A DNA stretch of 16,806 bases from JABDGZ01 sp964487685 (GTDB lineage: Bacteria; Omnitrophota; Gorgyraeia; Zapsychrales; Fredricksoniimonadaceae): the NCBI GenBank assembly GCA_964487685.1, contig CAZASA010000044.1, forward strand, positions 1 to 16,806, in the 5' to 3' direction. How positions within the stretch are numbered: position 1 is the stretch's first letter; every line of letters starts with the position of its first letter. Under the pieces are notes generated by a model. It searched no databases. It was not told the DNA's origin and was given only the letters and a program-made list of their open reading frames with translations. This document shows positions 1 through 7,406 of this stretch, piece after piece. Both the position numbers and the translations under genes were made by a program.

Positions 1-1
1 A

Positions 2-76
2 CTTATGAAAACTAAAAAATCTTTAACCGGACACTACTGGGGTCAACTCCCTATTAAAAAATATGCAAATCGATAA
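2..76 (+). CDS. Possible C-terminal end of an unidentified upstream gene (partial)
   Basis: The reading frame is open from the left edge and stops at a TAA at 74-76, overlapping the first 14 bases of hemN. The visible peptide is about 24 residues, basic at its end (...PIKKYANR). I do not recognise it. An internal ATG at position 5 would also allow a 23-residue peptide, but a tail of an upstream gene overlapping hemN fits the compact gene packing seen elsewhere here. It could also be non-coding, since hemN shows no clear ribosome binding site. Confidence 0.3.
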   Translation, partial: LMKTKKSLTGHYWGQLPIKKYANR

Positions 77-1433
77 GAAGACCCTTCAAAAATACGATGT
101 GGCTGGTCCGCGCTACACCAGTTATCCGACTGCGCCTCAATGGACGCAAGAGGTGACCGCTGATACGTATAGCTCTGTATTAAAGACCTTTGGCCAAAAC
201 GATAAGACCCTTTCCCTATACATCCATATCCCATTTTGTGAGCAATTATGCTATTTTTGCGCCTGTAACAAGGTGATCCGCGCCAGGGATGAGAAGGTGG
301 GGGATGAATTCTTGGAGCATCTATTTAAAGAGATCGATATGGTGGCCGAACATATCCATCGGCGCAAATTGATCCGCCAATTGCACTGGGGTGGGGGAAC
401 ACCGACGTATTTCTCCGAAGCCCAGATCGAAAGGCTATTTGCCAAGATCAAATCTGTGTTTGACATTGATCTTAATGAGGAGATCGCTATTGAGATCGAT
501 CCGCGTACCGTTACCCAAAATAAATTAAAGGTATTGCGCCAGCTTGGCTTTAACCGTATTTCCATGGGTGTCCAGGATTTTGATGAAAAGGTACAGGATG
601 ATATCAATCGTATCCAGCCTTTCCAACAGGTTTCTCAGGTCCACCAATGGTGCCGAGAGCTTAAATTTGCATCGATCAATTATGATCTGATCTACGGACT
701 GCCGTATCAAACCAGAGATACTTTTAAGAAAACCGTGGATTTGGTGGTAGGATTAAGGCCTGACCGGATCGCTCTTTATAGTTTTGCCTATGTACCGTGG
801 CTGTCCAAGCCCCAAAATAAATTTAATCTGGATGCGATTGCCTTGCATGATGAGAAATTAGATATTTTCATCCAATCCCGGGAGAATCTTTTGGCGCACG
901 GCTATCAAGCCATTGCCATGGACCATTTTGCCCTGACAACGGATGATATGGCCAAGGCCTTTAATACCGGCAACTTGCACCGCAATTTTATGGGTTATAC
1001 CTTAAAACCGGCGGATGAATTTATCGGGATCGGACCATCGGCCATCGGATTTTTGGAAAATACCTATGTTCAAAACATTAAAATTTTACCGGAATATTAT
1101 GAGATCATTGCCCAAGGCCGCCTGCCGATCGAACGCGGCAAGCAATTGAGCCTGGATGACCGGATGCGCCAATGGGTGATCAGCCGTTTGATGTGCCAAT
1201 TCCAGGTGGACAAAGAGCTTTTCTATAATGTATTCGGGCGTGATTTTGAGGATTATTTTTATACTGAAGGCAAGCATATTAATGAATGTATCGTCGATGG
1301 TCTTATTAACGAAAATTCCCAATTCATCAATGTTACGGATTTAGGCAAGATATTTATCCGTAATGTATGCATGGGATTTGATTATTATCTGAGGCAAAAA
1401 AATGGCCACCAACGCTTCTCAAGAACAGTCTGA
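63..1433 (+). CDS. hemN: Oxygen-independent coproporphyrinogen III dehydrogenase HemN (radical SAM)
   Basis: This cytosolic radical SAM enzyme oxidatively decarboxylates two propionates of coproporphyrinogen III to give protoporphyrinogen IX without oxygen. The CxxxCxxC cluster motif is at residues 59-66 (C59, C63, C66), followed by C68, the extra cysteine typical of true HemN. GGGTP at about 110-114 is the SAM-binding glycine motif. The segments GVQDF, YDLIYGLP and LHRNFMGYT, and the 456-residue length, match genuine HemN rather than the related haem chaperone HemW. The start is chosen because the N-terminal KYDVAGPRYTSYPTAP block aligns with the family start; no good Shine-Dalgarno precedes it. 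It is the first of three haem genes and overlaps hemE by 32 bases. Known: the enzyme works anaerobically. Inferred: co-transcription with hemE and hemG. Confidence 0.97.
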   Translation: MQIDKKTLQKYDVAGPRYTSYPTAPQWTQEVTADTYSSVLKTFGQNDKTLSLYIHIPFCEQLCYFCACNKVIRARDEKVGDEFLEHLFKEIDMVAEHIHRRKLIRQLHWGGGTPTYFSEAQIERLFAKIKSVFDIDLNEEIAIEIDPRTVTQNKLKVLRQLGFNRISMGVQDFDEKVQDDINRIQPFQQVSQVHQWCRELKFASINYDLIYGLPYQTRDTFKKTVDLVVGLRPDRIALYSFAYVPWLSKPQNKFNLDAIALHDEKLDIFIQSRENLLAHGYQAIAMDHFALTTDDMAKAFNTGNLHRNFMGYTLKPADEFIGIGPSAIGFLENTYVQNIKILPEYYEIIAQGRLPIERGKQLSLDDRMRQWVISRLMCQFQVDKELFYNVFGRDFEDYFYTEGKHINECIVDGLINENSQFINVTDLGKIFIRNVCMGFDYYLRQKNGHQRFSRTV

Positions 1434-2394
1434 TCTTTTATTGGCATTTACCGGCAAGAATAAACAGGTGCCTGTCTGGTTTATGCGCCAAGCAGGACGC
1501 TATTTACCTCAATACCAATCCCTTAAAGCCAATCGTCCATTAAGCGAATTATTCCGTGATCCGGAATTGGCCGGCGGTATCACCTTACAGCCCCTGGAAG
1601 TGCTGGGGGTCGATGCCGCGATCCTTTTTGCGGATATATTGACCATGCCTTCAGGCATGGGATTCAGGATCGAATTTATCAACGGCAAAGGTCCGGTAGT
1701 TCACAATCCTATCTATAATCCCGGTGATCTTAAAAATTTTGGGAAATTCAGCGGCTTAGAACATGTCACCCGGACCATCCAATTGATCAACGCAATATTG
1801 CCGCCATCGATCCCCTTGATCGGCTTTGCCGGTTCTCCTTTTACAGTGGCTACCTATCTCTCCCCAAAATACACACGCATGATGTATGAAACTCCTAAAA
1901 CATTCCATGAACTAATGGATTTATTGACCAAAAATACCATTGAATACCTAAAACAACAAAAAGAAGCCGGGATCAAGGTGTTTCAATTATTTGATACATG
2001 GGCCGGGACACTGCGCCGTGAAGACTATGAAAAATTTGTATTGCCTTATGTCCAACGAATATTTAAAACTATCAAACTGCCATCCATTTATTATTTGAAA
2101 AACTGTGCCCATTTAATGGATCTCATGGAGCAAAGCGGGGCAGAGATGCTATCTGTTTGTGAAACAGTGAATATCAAAGATATTAAGACTAAAAAAGGCA
2201 TTCAGGGGAATTTGTTAAATTCATTATTGTACGCTGACGATAAAACGCTCATTGAAGAAACCAGGGCTGTCCTTAAAGCCGCCAAGGCCAAGCACAAGAA
2301 ATACATTTTCAACTTAAGCCACGGAGTTATGCCTGACGTTGACCCAATGAAATTAAAATTGATCGTTGAAGAAGTGCATAAATTTAAATGGTAA
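1402..2394 (+). CDS. hemE: Uroporphyrinogen decarboxylase HemE
   Basis: HemE removes the four acetate carboxyl groups of uroporphyrinogen III to make coproporphyrinogen III, the substrate of HemN encoded just upstream. The signature PVWFMRQAGRYLP lies at residues 24-36 and carries the arginines that hold substrate carboxylates. The catalytic Asp is seen in ILFADIL at about residue 78, and GFAGSPFTVATY at about 143-154 is the second family signature. The C-terminal FNLSHGV block is close to the usual FNLGHGI. At 330 residues it is slightly shorter than the common 340-355. The ATG follows GAGGCAAAAAA, a plausible ribosome binding site inside the end of hemN, so the two genes overlap by 32 bases and are probably translationally coupled. 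Confidence 0.96.
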   Translation: MATNASQEQSDLLLAFTGKNKQVPVWFMRQAGRYLPQYQSLKANRPLSELFRDPELAGGITLQPLEVLGVDAAILFADILTMPSGMGFRIEFINGKGPVVHNPIYNPGDLKNFGKFSGLEHVTRTIQLINAILPPSIPLIGFAGSPFTVATYLSPKYTRMMYETPKTFHELMDLLTKNTIEYLKQQKEAGIKVFQLFDTWAGTLRREDYEKFVLPYVQRIFKTIKLPSIYYLKNCAHLMDLMEQSGAEMLSVCETVNIKDIKTKKGIQGNLLNSLLYADDKTLIEETRAVLKAAKAKHKKYIFNLSHGVMPDVDPMKLKLIVEEVHKFKW

Positions 2395-2398
2395 TTCA

Positions 2399-3637
2399 AT
2401 GAAACGCATAGCTATCATCGGTGGAGGGATCTCAGGCCTGACTGTTTTACATTATTTAAAACAGCGCTTTGGGGAGAATGTCGAGACCACCCTTTATGAA
2501 CGTGAAGCCTCAATTGGTGGGACCATCCACAGTTTAAAAAGAGATTCCTGTCTTTTTGAATGGGGCCCTAACGGTTTTTTAGACAATCAACCCGCCACCT
2601 TACAATTGATCGATGAGCTTGGCCTCAAAGACCAGCTTATTGAAGCGCAAAAAAGTTCCAAACGCCGTTATATTCAGCTTAATGGTCAATTACAGCAAGT
2701 TCCCATGGGGCCATTAAGTTTGATCCGTTCCTCTTTATTAACATCCCAAGACAAACGTTCATTGATCAAAGGAATATTTAAAAAGAAGATATCCACCGAC
2801 CGTTCAATTCACGAATACGTCAGCCAGCGTTTTTGTGTCAATATCGCTGAACGGCTGGTAGATCCATTTATCAGCGGTGTATACGCCGGAGACATCAAAC
2901 GATTGCATATGGCCTCAGCTTTTCCTAAGTTAAAAGGTAATGGCCCTGGAAAAACCCGTATGCGTTCGTTTAAAAGAGGGATGGGTCAGATCATCGAAGC
3001 TTTTGATAAGCGTTATAAGAAGTCCATTATTACCACTACAGAGGTAAATTTAGCCCAATTAAAACCTGATATTACGATCATTTCAACACCTGCTTATTCA
3101 GCTGCAGATATCCTTAAGAATATAAATCCTGTTCTTTCCAATATCCTATCTCAAATCCCTTATGCGCCGATCGCCGTGGTAGGATTATTGTTTACCAAAG
3201 ATTCATTTAAAAGAAAACCGGATGGTTTGGGCTTTCTGGTTCCGTCTTCCGAAAATAAAGAGATCGTTGGTGTATTGATCGAAAGCAATGTGTATGCCCA
3301 ACGTGCCCGAGCAGACCAACTGATGTTCCGTGTGATGTTAGGAGGGATGCATCATCAGGATATTATCAACCGTTCCCAGGAAAAGATCCTTGAGCTTGCC
3401 ATCCAGGAGCTTGATCATATTTACGGCGTTGTTTCAAAGCCTATTGAAAGTTTTGTAAAAATTTGGCCCCAAGCTATCCCGCAATATGAGATCAATTATC
3501 CTCATAACCGTGAATTGATCAGCGAACAATGCGCTAAAACCCCGGGCCTATACCTGTGCGCCAATTACCTCGGCGGTATTTCCCTCAACGACTGCGTCAA
3601 AAACGCCAAAACCCTTGCAAGCTTGCTTACGGTCTGA
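2399..3637 (+). CDS. hemG: FAD-dependent protoporphyrinogen/coproporphyrinogen oxidase (HemG/HemY family)
   Basis: The protein oxidises protoporphyrinogen IX to protoporphyrin IX by removing six electrons, normally passing them to oxygen. Residues 4-20 form the dinucleotide-binding fold (IAIIGGGISGL) and a glutamate in LYEREASIGG would hold the FAD ribose. The block ERLVDPFISGVYAGD is a hallmark of this family. The C-terminal stretch YLCANYLGGISLNDCVKNA is the second FAD contact. I start at 2399 (412 residues) because the family begins directly with the GxGxxG strand; an in-frame ATG at 2366 lies inside hemE and would add a non-conserved extension. The start is four bases after the hemE stop. 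With HemN next to it the protoporphyrin branch is most likely, but members acting on coproporphyrinogen share this fold. No ferrochelatase gene is visible. Confidence 0.92.
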   Translation: MKRIAIIGGGISGLTVLHYLKQRFGENVETTLYEREASIGGTIHSLKRDSCLFEWGPNGFLDNQPATLQLIDELGLKDQLIEAQKSSKRRYIQLNGQLQQVPMGPLSLIRSSLLTSQDKRSLIKGIFKKKISTDRSIHEYVSQRFCVNIAERLVDPFISGVYAGDIKRLHMASAFPKLKGNGPGKTRMRSFKRGMGQIIEAFDKRYKKSIITTTEVNLAQLKPDITIISTPAYSAADILKNINPVLSNILSQIPYAPIAVVGLLFTKDSFKRKPDGLGFLVPSSENKEIVGVLIESNVYAQRARADQLMFRVMLGGMHHQDIINRSQEKILELAIQELDHIYGVVSKPIESFVKIWPQAIPQYEINYPHNRELISEQCAKTPGLYLCANYLGGISLNDCVKNAKTLASLLTV

Positions 3638-3641
3638 ACAC

Positions 3642-3670
3642 TTGCTATCTTGGGCTTATGGTGAGATAAT
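3642..3670 (+). promoter_or_regulatory. Candidate sigma70-type promoter for moeA
   Basis: TTGCTA at 3642-3647 and GATAAT at 3665-3670 are separated by exactly 17 bases, a good match to TTGACA/TATAAT spacing. The -10 box ends six bases before the moeA ATG at 3677, so transcription would begin on or next to the start codon and the mRNA would be leaderless. No Shine-Dalgarno is present, which agrees with this. Confidence 0.5.
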
Positions 3671-3687
3671 ATATGGATGATCTCACC
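3660..3687. repeat. 8-bp perfect inverted repeat spanning the moeA start codon
   Basis: GGTGAGAT at 3660-3667 is matched by its reverse complement ATCTCACC at 3680-3687, with a 12-base spacer that contains the moeA ATG (3677-3679). The left arm overlaps the candidate -10 box. As DNA it could be an operator; as RNA it would be an 8-bp hairpin with the start codon in the loop, though only if transcription starts upstream of 3660. There is no U-tract, so it is not a terminator. Confidence 0.45.
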
Positions 3688-4840
3688 TTCAGAAGCACAC
3701 AGACTTATTCTTCATAGTGCTAAGCTTTTTCCTATTGAAACGATCCCGCTCCAAAAGGCCGTAGGCCGTGTTTTGCGTGAGGATATCATCAGTGACCGTG
3801 ACCAGCCGCCTTTTAATAAAAGTCTGATGGATGGCATCGCGGTTTCCTATGAAGCCTGGCAAAAAGGACAGAGGTCTTTTCATGTTGAAGCTATTGTTAC
3901 CCCAGGCATTGCACCAAAGCCACTAAAAGACCCGACCCATTGTGTCCATATCATGACCGGTTCAGTGATCCCTAAAGGCTGTGACTGCGTTATCCCTATC
4001 GAACAAATGCATTTGGAAGGCGACACGGCCCAATCCAAAGATTGGACCATGATCAAGAAATACCAAAGCATCAGGCTCCAAGCTGCCGACGGTAAAAAGG
4101 GCGAGGTCTTGCTTAAATCCGGATGCCGGCTTTGGGCGCCCCATATCGGCATCGCGGCCAGTGTCGGCAAGGTCAAGATCAAGGTCAGCGCTCTTCCTAA
4201 GATCGCGGTGATCTCGACAGGGGATGAACTGGTGGACATTCAAAAACCTGTGAAGCAATTCCAAACCAGGCTTTCTAATTCTTATGCCTTGCAAGCTTTG
4301 CTTGAGCAGGCGCAATTAGGTTTAGTTGAGACTTTTCATTTGCGCGACAATCAAAAAATATTACTGCAGAACATCAAAAGTATCTTAAGCAAATTTGATA
4401 TCTTGATCTTAAGCGGAGGCGTTTCCATGGGGGAGTATGATTTTATACCCGGAGTGCTTACTCAATTGGGGATCAAACAATCCTTCCATAAAGTTTCCCA
4501 AAAACCCGGAAAACCATTCTGGTTTGGCATGGCCCGTGGTGGTAAGGCGGTCTTTGCCTTACCGGGTAATCCGGTCTCGACCCAGATCTGTGCTTACCGT
4601 TATGTGATCCCTTATCTTAAAAAAGCGAGCGGACTTGAAGTCAAACAGGAATTTATCCAGCTTTTGGATAAGATCAACATTCAATCTGATCTAACTCAAT
4701 TTTTACCGGTTGCTCAAGGGCATTTGATCGCCATCGGCGGGTCTGGTGACTTTTCATCGCTGGCCAAGGCTGATGGATTTATCGAATATGAAACCCACAA
4801 AGCCCAAAATCTTTGGCCTTATTTTAGCTGGCGGATCTAG
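3677..4840 (+). CDS. moeA: Molybdopterin molybdenumtransferase MoeA
   Basis: MoeA inserts molybdenum into adenylylated molybdopterin in the cytosol, producing molybdenum cofactor. Motifs in order: PPFNKSLMDGIAV (about 44-56; usual form PPFDNSAMDGYAV), MTGSVIPKGCDCVIPIEQ (about 93-110), STGDEL (180-185), the MoCF-type block LSGGVSMGEYD (245-255), KPGKPFWFG (about 277-284) and ALPGNPVS (294-301), then GSGDFSSLAKADGFIE near the C-terminus. The length, 387 residues, is normal to slightly short. The first motif has N-K-S in place of the usual D-N-S, a mild divergence next to the conserved aspartate of MDG. The start is the first ATG in frame; upstream the frame has no better start. mobA begins inside the last 53 bases, so the pair is a Moco operon. 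Confidence 0.95.
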   Translation: MISPSEAHRLILHSAKLFPIETIPLQKAVGRVLREDIISDRDQPPFNKSLMDGIAVSYEAWQKGQRSFHVEAIVTPGIAPKPLKDPTHCVHIMTGSVIPKGCDCVIPIEQMHLEGDTAQSKDWTMIKKYQSIRLQAADGKKGEVLLKSGCRLWAPHIGIAASVGKVKIKVSALPKIAVISTGDELVDIQKPVKQFQTRLSNSYALQALLEQAQLGLVETFHLRDNQKILLQNIKSILSKFDILILSGGVSMGEYDFIPGVLTQLGIKQSFHKVSQKPGKPFWFGMARGGKAVFALPGNPVSTQICAYRYVIPYLKKASGLEVKQEFIQLLDKINIQSDLTQFLPVAQGHLIAIGGSGDFSSLAKADGFIEYETHKAQNLWPYFSWRI

Positions 4841-5384
4841 CCGGCGCATGGGGCAGGATAAAGCCCTGCTGGATTTTCACGGCGTTGCTCAGATAGAATA
4901 TATCTATCAATTGCTTGAAAAGTCCTGTGCCAAGGTATACTTGTCAAAAAGGGCCGATCAACAGGGGTATAAGGATATCGCCTCGATCAATGACAGCCAT
5001 GAATTTACCGCTAAAGGCCCTCTAGGCGGTATTTTATCGGCCATGAAGGAATTTCCAGAAGTTTCCTGGATTGTCCTTGCCTGTGACCTTCCTTTTGTGA
5101 CAGAAGAAACCATCCAAACATTGATTTCCAATCGAGACCCCCTAAAAATAGCAACAGCATTTACCAGTTCTTATGATAATTTGCCCGAACCTTTATGCGC
5201 CATTTGGGAAAATCACGGCTACACATCTATATTGAAATTGTTTCAGGAAGGTATCCAATGCCCGCGCAAGGTCCTGATCAAAAGCAATACCCGTTTGATA
5301 AGCCCCAAAGATGCGCATTGGCTGGATAATATCAATACGCCTGAGGACCTTGAAGCGCTTAAGCATTTAAAGACCCGATCTTAA
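4788..5384 (+). CDS. mobA: Molybdenum cofactor guanylyltransferase MobA
   Basis: MobA transfers GMP from GTP to molybdenum-molybdopterin, giving the guanine dinucleotide cofactor used by DMSO-reductase-type enzymes. The N-terminal nucleotide-binding loop LAGGSSRRMGQDKALL is at residues 13-28, GPLGGIL at about 77-83 and the metal-binding aspartate in LACDLPF at residue 100. The C-terminal NINTPEDL block is typical of MobA and separates it from other nucleotidyltransferases such as IspD. From the ATG at 4788 it has 198 residues, close to the E. coli length. Earlier in-frame ATGs at 4746 and 4773 would only add non-conserved residues. There is no clear ribosome binding site; 53 bases overlap moeA, which suggests translational coupling. 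Its presence implies that the cell uses bis-MGD enzymes. Confidence 0.93.
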   Translation: MKPTKPKIFGLILAGGSSRRMGQDKALLDFHGVAQIEYIYQLLEKSCAKVYLSKRADQQGYKDIASINDSHEFTAKGPLGGILSAMKEFPEVSWIVLACDLPFVTEETIQTLISNRDPLKIATAFTSSYDNLPEPLCAIWENHGYTSILKLFQEGIQCPRKVLIKSNTRLISPKDAHWLDNINTPEDLEALKHLKTRS

Positions 5385-5400
5385 TTCAACGAAAGGCCGC

Positions 5401-6279
5401 ATGAAATTATTGTTGGATCTATTACGGTTCAAGCAATGGGTCAAAAATATTTTTATGGTCTTTCCGTTGATCTTTTCCGGGAACTTTGGTCAATGGGTTT
5501 TATGGATTAAATGTTTTAAGGGTATCATTGCTTTTTGTTTGATCTGCAGCGGGATGTACATCATCAATGATATCCTTGATCTTAAAGAAGATAGGCTTCA
5601 TCCTCAAAAGTCCAAAAGGCCTTTGGCTGCAGGCAAAATTCCCATCTCTAAAGCTTTATTGATCGCCGTCCTATGCCTGGCATTAGGACTGTTCATGTCA
5701 TGGCCACTAGGTCCTCAATTTTTTACCTTCGCTCTTGCCTACATTCTATTGAATGTCATTTATAATCTTAAGGCCAAGCATATCGTGATCTTGGACGTTT
5801 TAATGGTTGCTTTCGGTTTTCAGCTCAGGATCCTGGCCGGGGCTGCGGCTGATCAAATCCAACCATCACTGTGGCTTTTGATGTGCGTGTTTGTTCTGGC
5901 GTTATTTTTAGCGATCAGCAAGAGGCGATATGAGCTTTCCGCCCTGAAAACTGATGCCCGTGCCCATCGGGGGGTCCTCGAACAATATACGCCTTATCTC
6001 TTGGAGCAAATGATCATTGTCTCCTCAACACTTTCCATTGTTTTTTATGGGCTATATACGATCTCCGGTGAAGTTGTCAGGCGCATCGGCGGATATGAAA
6101 TGTTCTATTCAATACCTTTTGTGATCTATGGGATTTTCCGGTATCTATATTTGATCCATGAGCAAAAACAAGGCGGTGAACCTGAGGATATCCTATTAAC
6201 AGACCGGCCTTTGTTGATCGATATCTTCCTATGGGTCATTTTTGTTGTTGTGGTGATCAGTATCTCTAAATTAAGATGA
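5401..6279 (+). CDS. UbiA-family prenyltransferase, resembling decaprenyl-phosphate phosphoribosyltransferase
   Basis: An integral membrane protein of 292 residues with roughly eight hydrophobic segments. The first aspartate-rich motif NDILDLKED is at residues 56-64 (N56, D57, D60, D64), followed by HPQKSKRPLAAG. The cytoplasmic loop ISKRRYELSALKTDARAHRGVLEQYT and the late LLTDRPLL are features I associate with the branch containing mycobacterial Rv3806c, which moves phosphoribose onto decaprenyl phosphate as the first step to arabinose donors. Ubiquinone or menaquinone prenyltransferases are the main alternative, but the HPxKxxRPLAAG loop and the glycosyltransferase neighbours favour the sugar-lipid role. 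Epimerase genes (DprE1/DprE2) are not in the window. The ATG is preceded by GAAAGG at good spacing. The stop overlaps the next start as ATGA. Confidence 0.8.
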   Translation: MKLLLDLLRFKQWVKNIFMVFPLIFSGNFGQWVLWIKCFKGIIAFCLICSGMYIINDILDLKEDRLHPQKSKRPLAAGKIPISKALLIAVLCLALGLFMSWPLGPQFFTFALAYILLNVIYNLKAKHIVILDVLMVAFGFQLRILAGAAADQIQPSLWLLMCVFVLALFLAISKRRYELSALKTDARAHRGVLEQYTPYLLEQMIIVSSTLSIVFYGLYTISGEVVRRIGGYEMFYSIPFVIYGIFRYLYLIHEQKQGGEPEDILLTDRPLLIDIFLWVIFVVVVISISKLR

Positions 6280-7406
6280 CTAAAAAGATCTCAATTTGGG
6301 ACATTCCAAGATCTGTTGCTCCCTGGCGGATCAAATTGTTCAAGACCTTTGACCATTTGGTTGGCGGCCTGATCACCTTTTTATTGCCGTCTTTGCCCAA
6401 GAAGGCATTCCCTCAAGGAATTAATAGCATCCTGATCATCCGTCCCGGCGGGATAGGGGACGCGGTGTTCTTGCTGCCCATTCTAAGGGCTTTAAAAAAG
6501 CAAGGTTGTGTCATTGATATTTTGTGTGAAAAAAGGAACACGGAAGTTTTTAACTCCCAGGAACATTTAGTTAATTTAGTCTATCTTTATGATGAAGACC
6601 ATATTGCCATTTTTAGGAATAAATACGATCTTGTTGTTGATACAGAGCAATGGCATTATTTAAGTGCGTTGACTACTTATTTTATCCGGTCCCGATATAA
6701 AATAGGGTTTACTTCAAGACCCAGGCGCTCAAAATTATTCCATAAGGTTGTTGAGTATGACCATGAGGCCTATGAATTGGATAATTTTACCAAGTTATTT
6801 AAAGATATCCTGATAGACGGCGATGTCAAAGGGCTGGAAGGATCTTTTGAGATCCCCAAGAATTCTCAAACCTGGGCACGTGACCAGATCAAGGCGGAAT
6901 TCGTCACTTTATTCTTAGGAGCAAGTATTGTTTTAAGACGGCTAAATGAGAAACAACTAACGACCATCATTCAACATTATCTCGGTAAGGGCTTTTCAGT
7001 AGTTTTGATCGGCGGCAATGATGTTGAGGATCTGGCCCTGCAAATATTTACCCAAATAAAATCTTCCCAGATATATAATTTTGTCGGCAAGATCTCATTA
7101 CTTCAAAGCTCCGCCTTGATCCATCGAAGTTCTTTATTTATAGGCCCTGATTCAGGATTTATGCATTTGGCCTGTGCTATTAATGTGCCGGTGGTTGGTA
7201 TTTTCGGGCCTGGAAGAAAATCTAAATGGGGGCCCAAAGGCATCCAGCATAAGATCATTTCGGAAAATCTTCCTTGTTCGCCTTGCACCACGTTTGGATA
7301 TACCTTGCCAACCTGCAAAGGTTCCTACCCATGCATGAAGCATGAATCATCTTTCAAAGGTTTTAACCAAAATGAAATTCTTGAATTGTCAGAAGATCCA
7401 ACATAA
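6276..7406 (+). CDS. Glycosyltransferase family 9 protein (heptosyltransferase-like)
   Basis: The protein has the two-lobed GT-B layout of ADP-heptose:LPS heptosyltransferases. The N-lobe motif RPGGIGDAVFLLPIL is at residues 56-70. The C-lobe donor-site motif FIGPDSGFMHLA is at about 288-299, followed by VPVVGIFGPG and KWGPKG. A cysteine group near the C-terminus (C334, C337, C347, C353) resembles the CxPC..C...C tail of many GT9 proteins. About 45 basic and hydrophobic residues precede the first strand and may place it at the membrane. The gene starts on the ATGA overlap with the UbiA-type gene and its end is overlapped by the GT2 gene. It probably adds a heptose or related sugar to an envelope glycolipid; the exact donor and acceptor cannot be read from sequence. 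Confidence 0.88.
   Translation: MTKKISIWDIPRSVAPWRIKLFKTFDHLVGGLITFLLPSLPKKAFPQGINSILIIRPGGIGDAVFLLPILRALKKQGCVIDILCEKRNTEVFNSQEHLVNLVYLYDEDHIAIFRNKYDLVVDTEQWHYLSALTTYFIRSRYKIGFTSRPRRSKLFHKVVEYDHEAYELDNFTKLFKDILIDGDVKGLEGSFEIPKNSQTWARDQIKAEFVTLFLGASIVLRRLNEKQLTTIIQHYLGKGFSVVLIGGNDVEDLALQIFTQIKSSQIYNFVGKISLLQSSALIHRSSLFIGPDSGFMHLACAINVPVVGIFGPGRKSKWGPKGIQHKIISENLPCSPCTTFGYTLPTCKGSYPCMKHESSFKGFNQNEILELSEDPT

Noticed and set aside
29..57. Leaderless promoter for hemN using TATTAA at 52-57
   Set aside because: The -10-like box is well placed, but no acceptable -35 lies 16-18 bases upstream, and an upstream gene probably reads into hemN.
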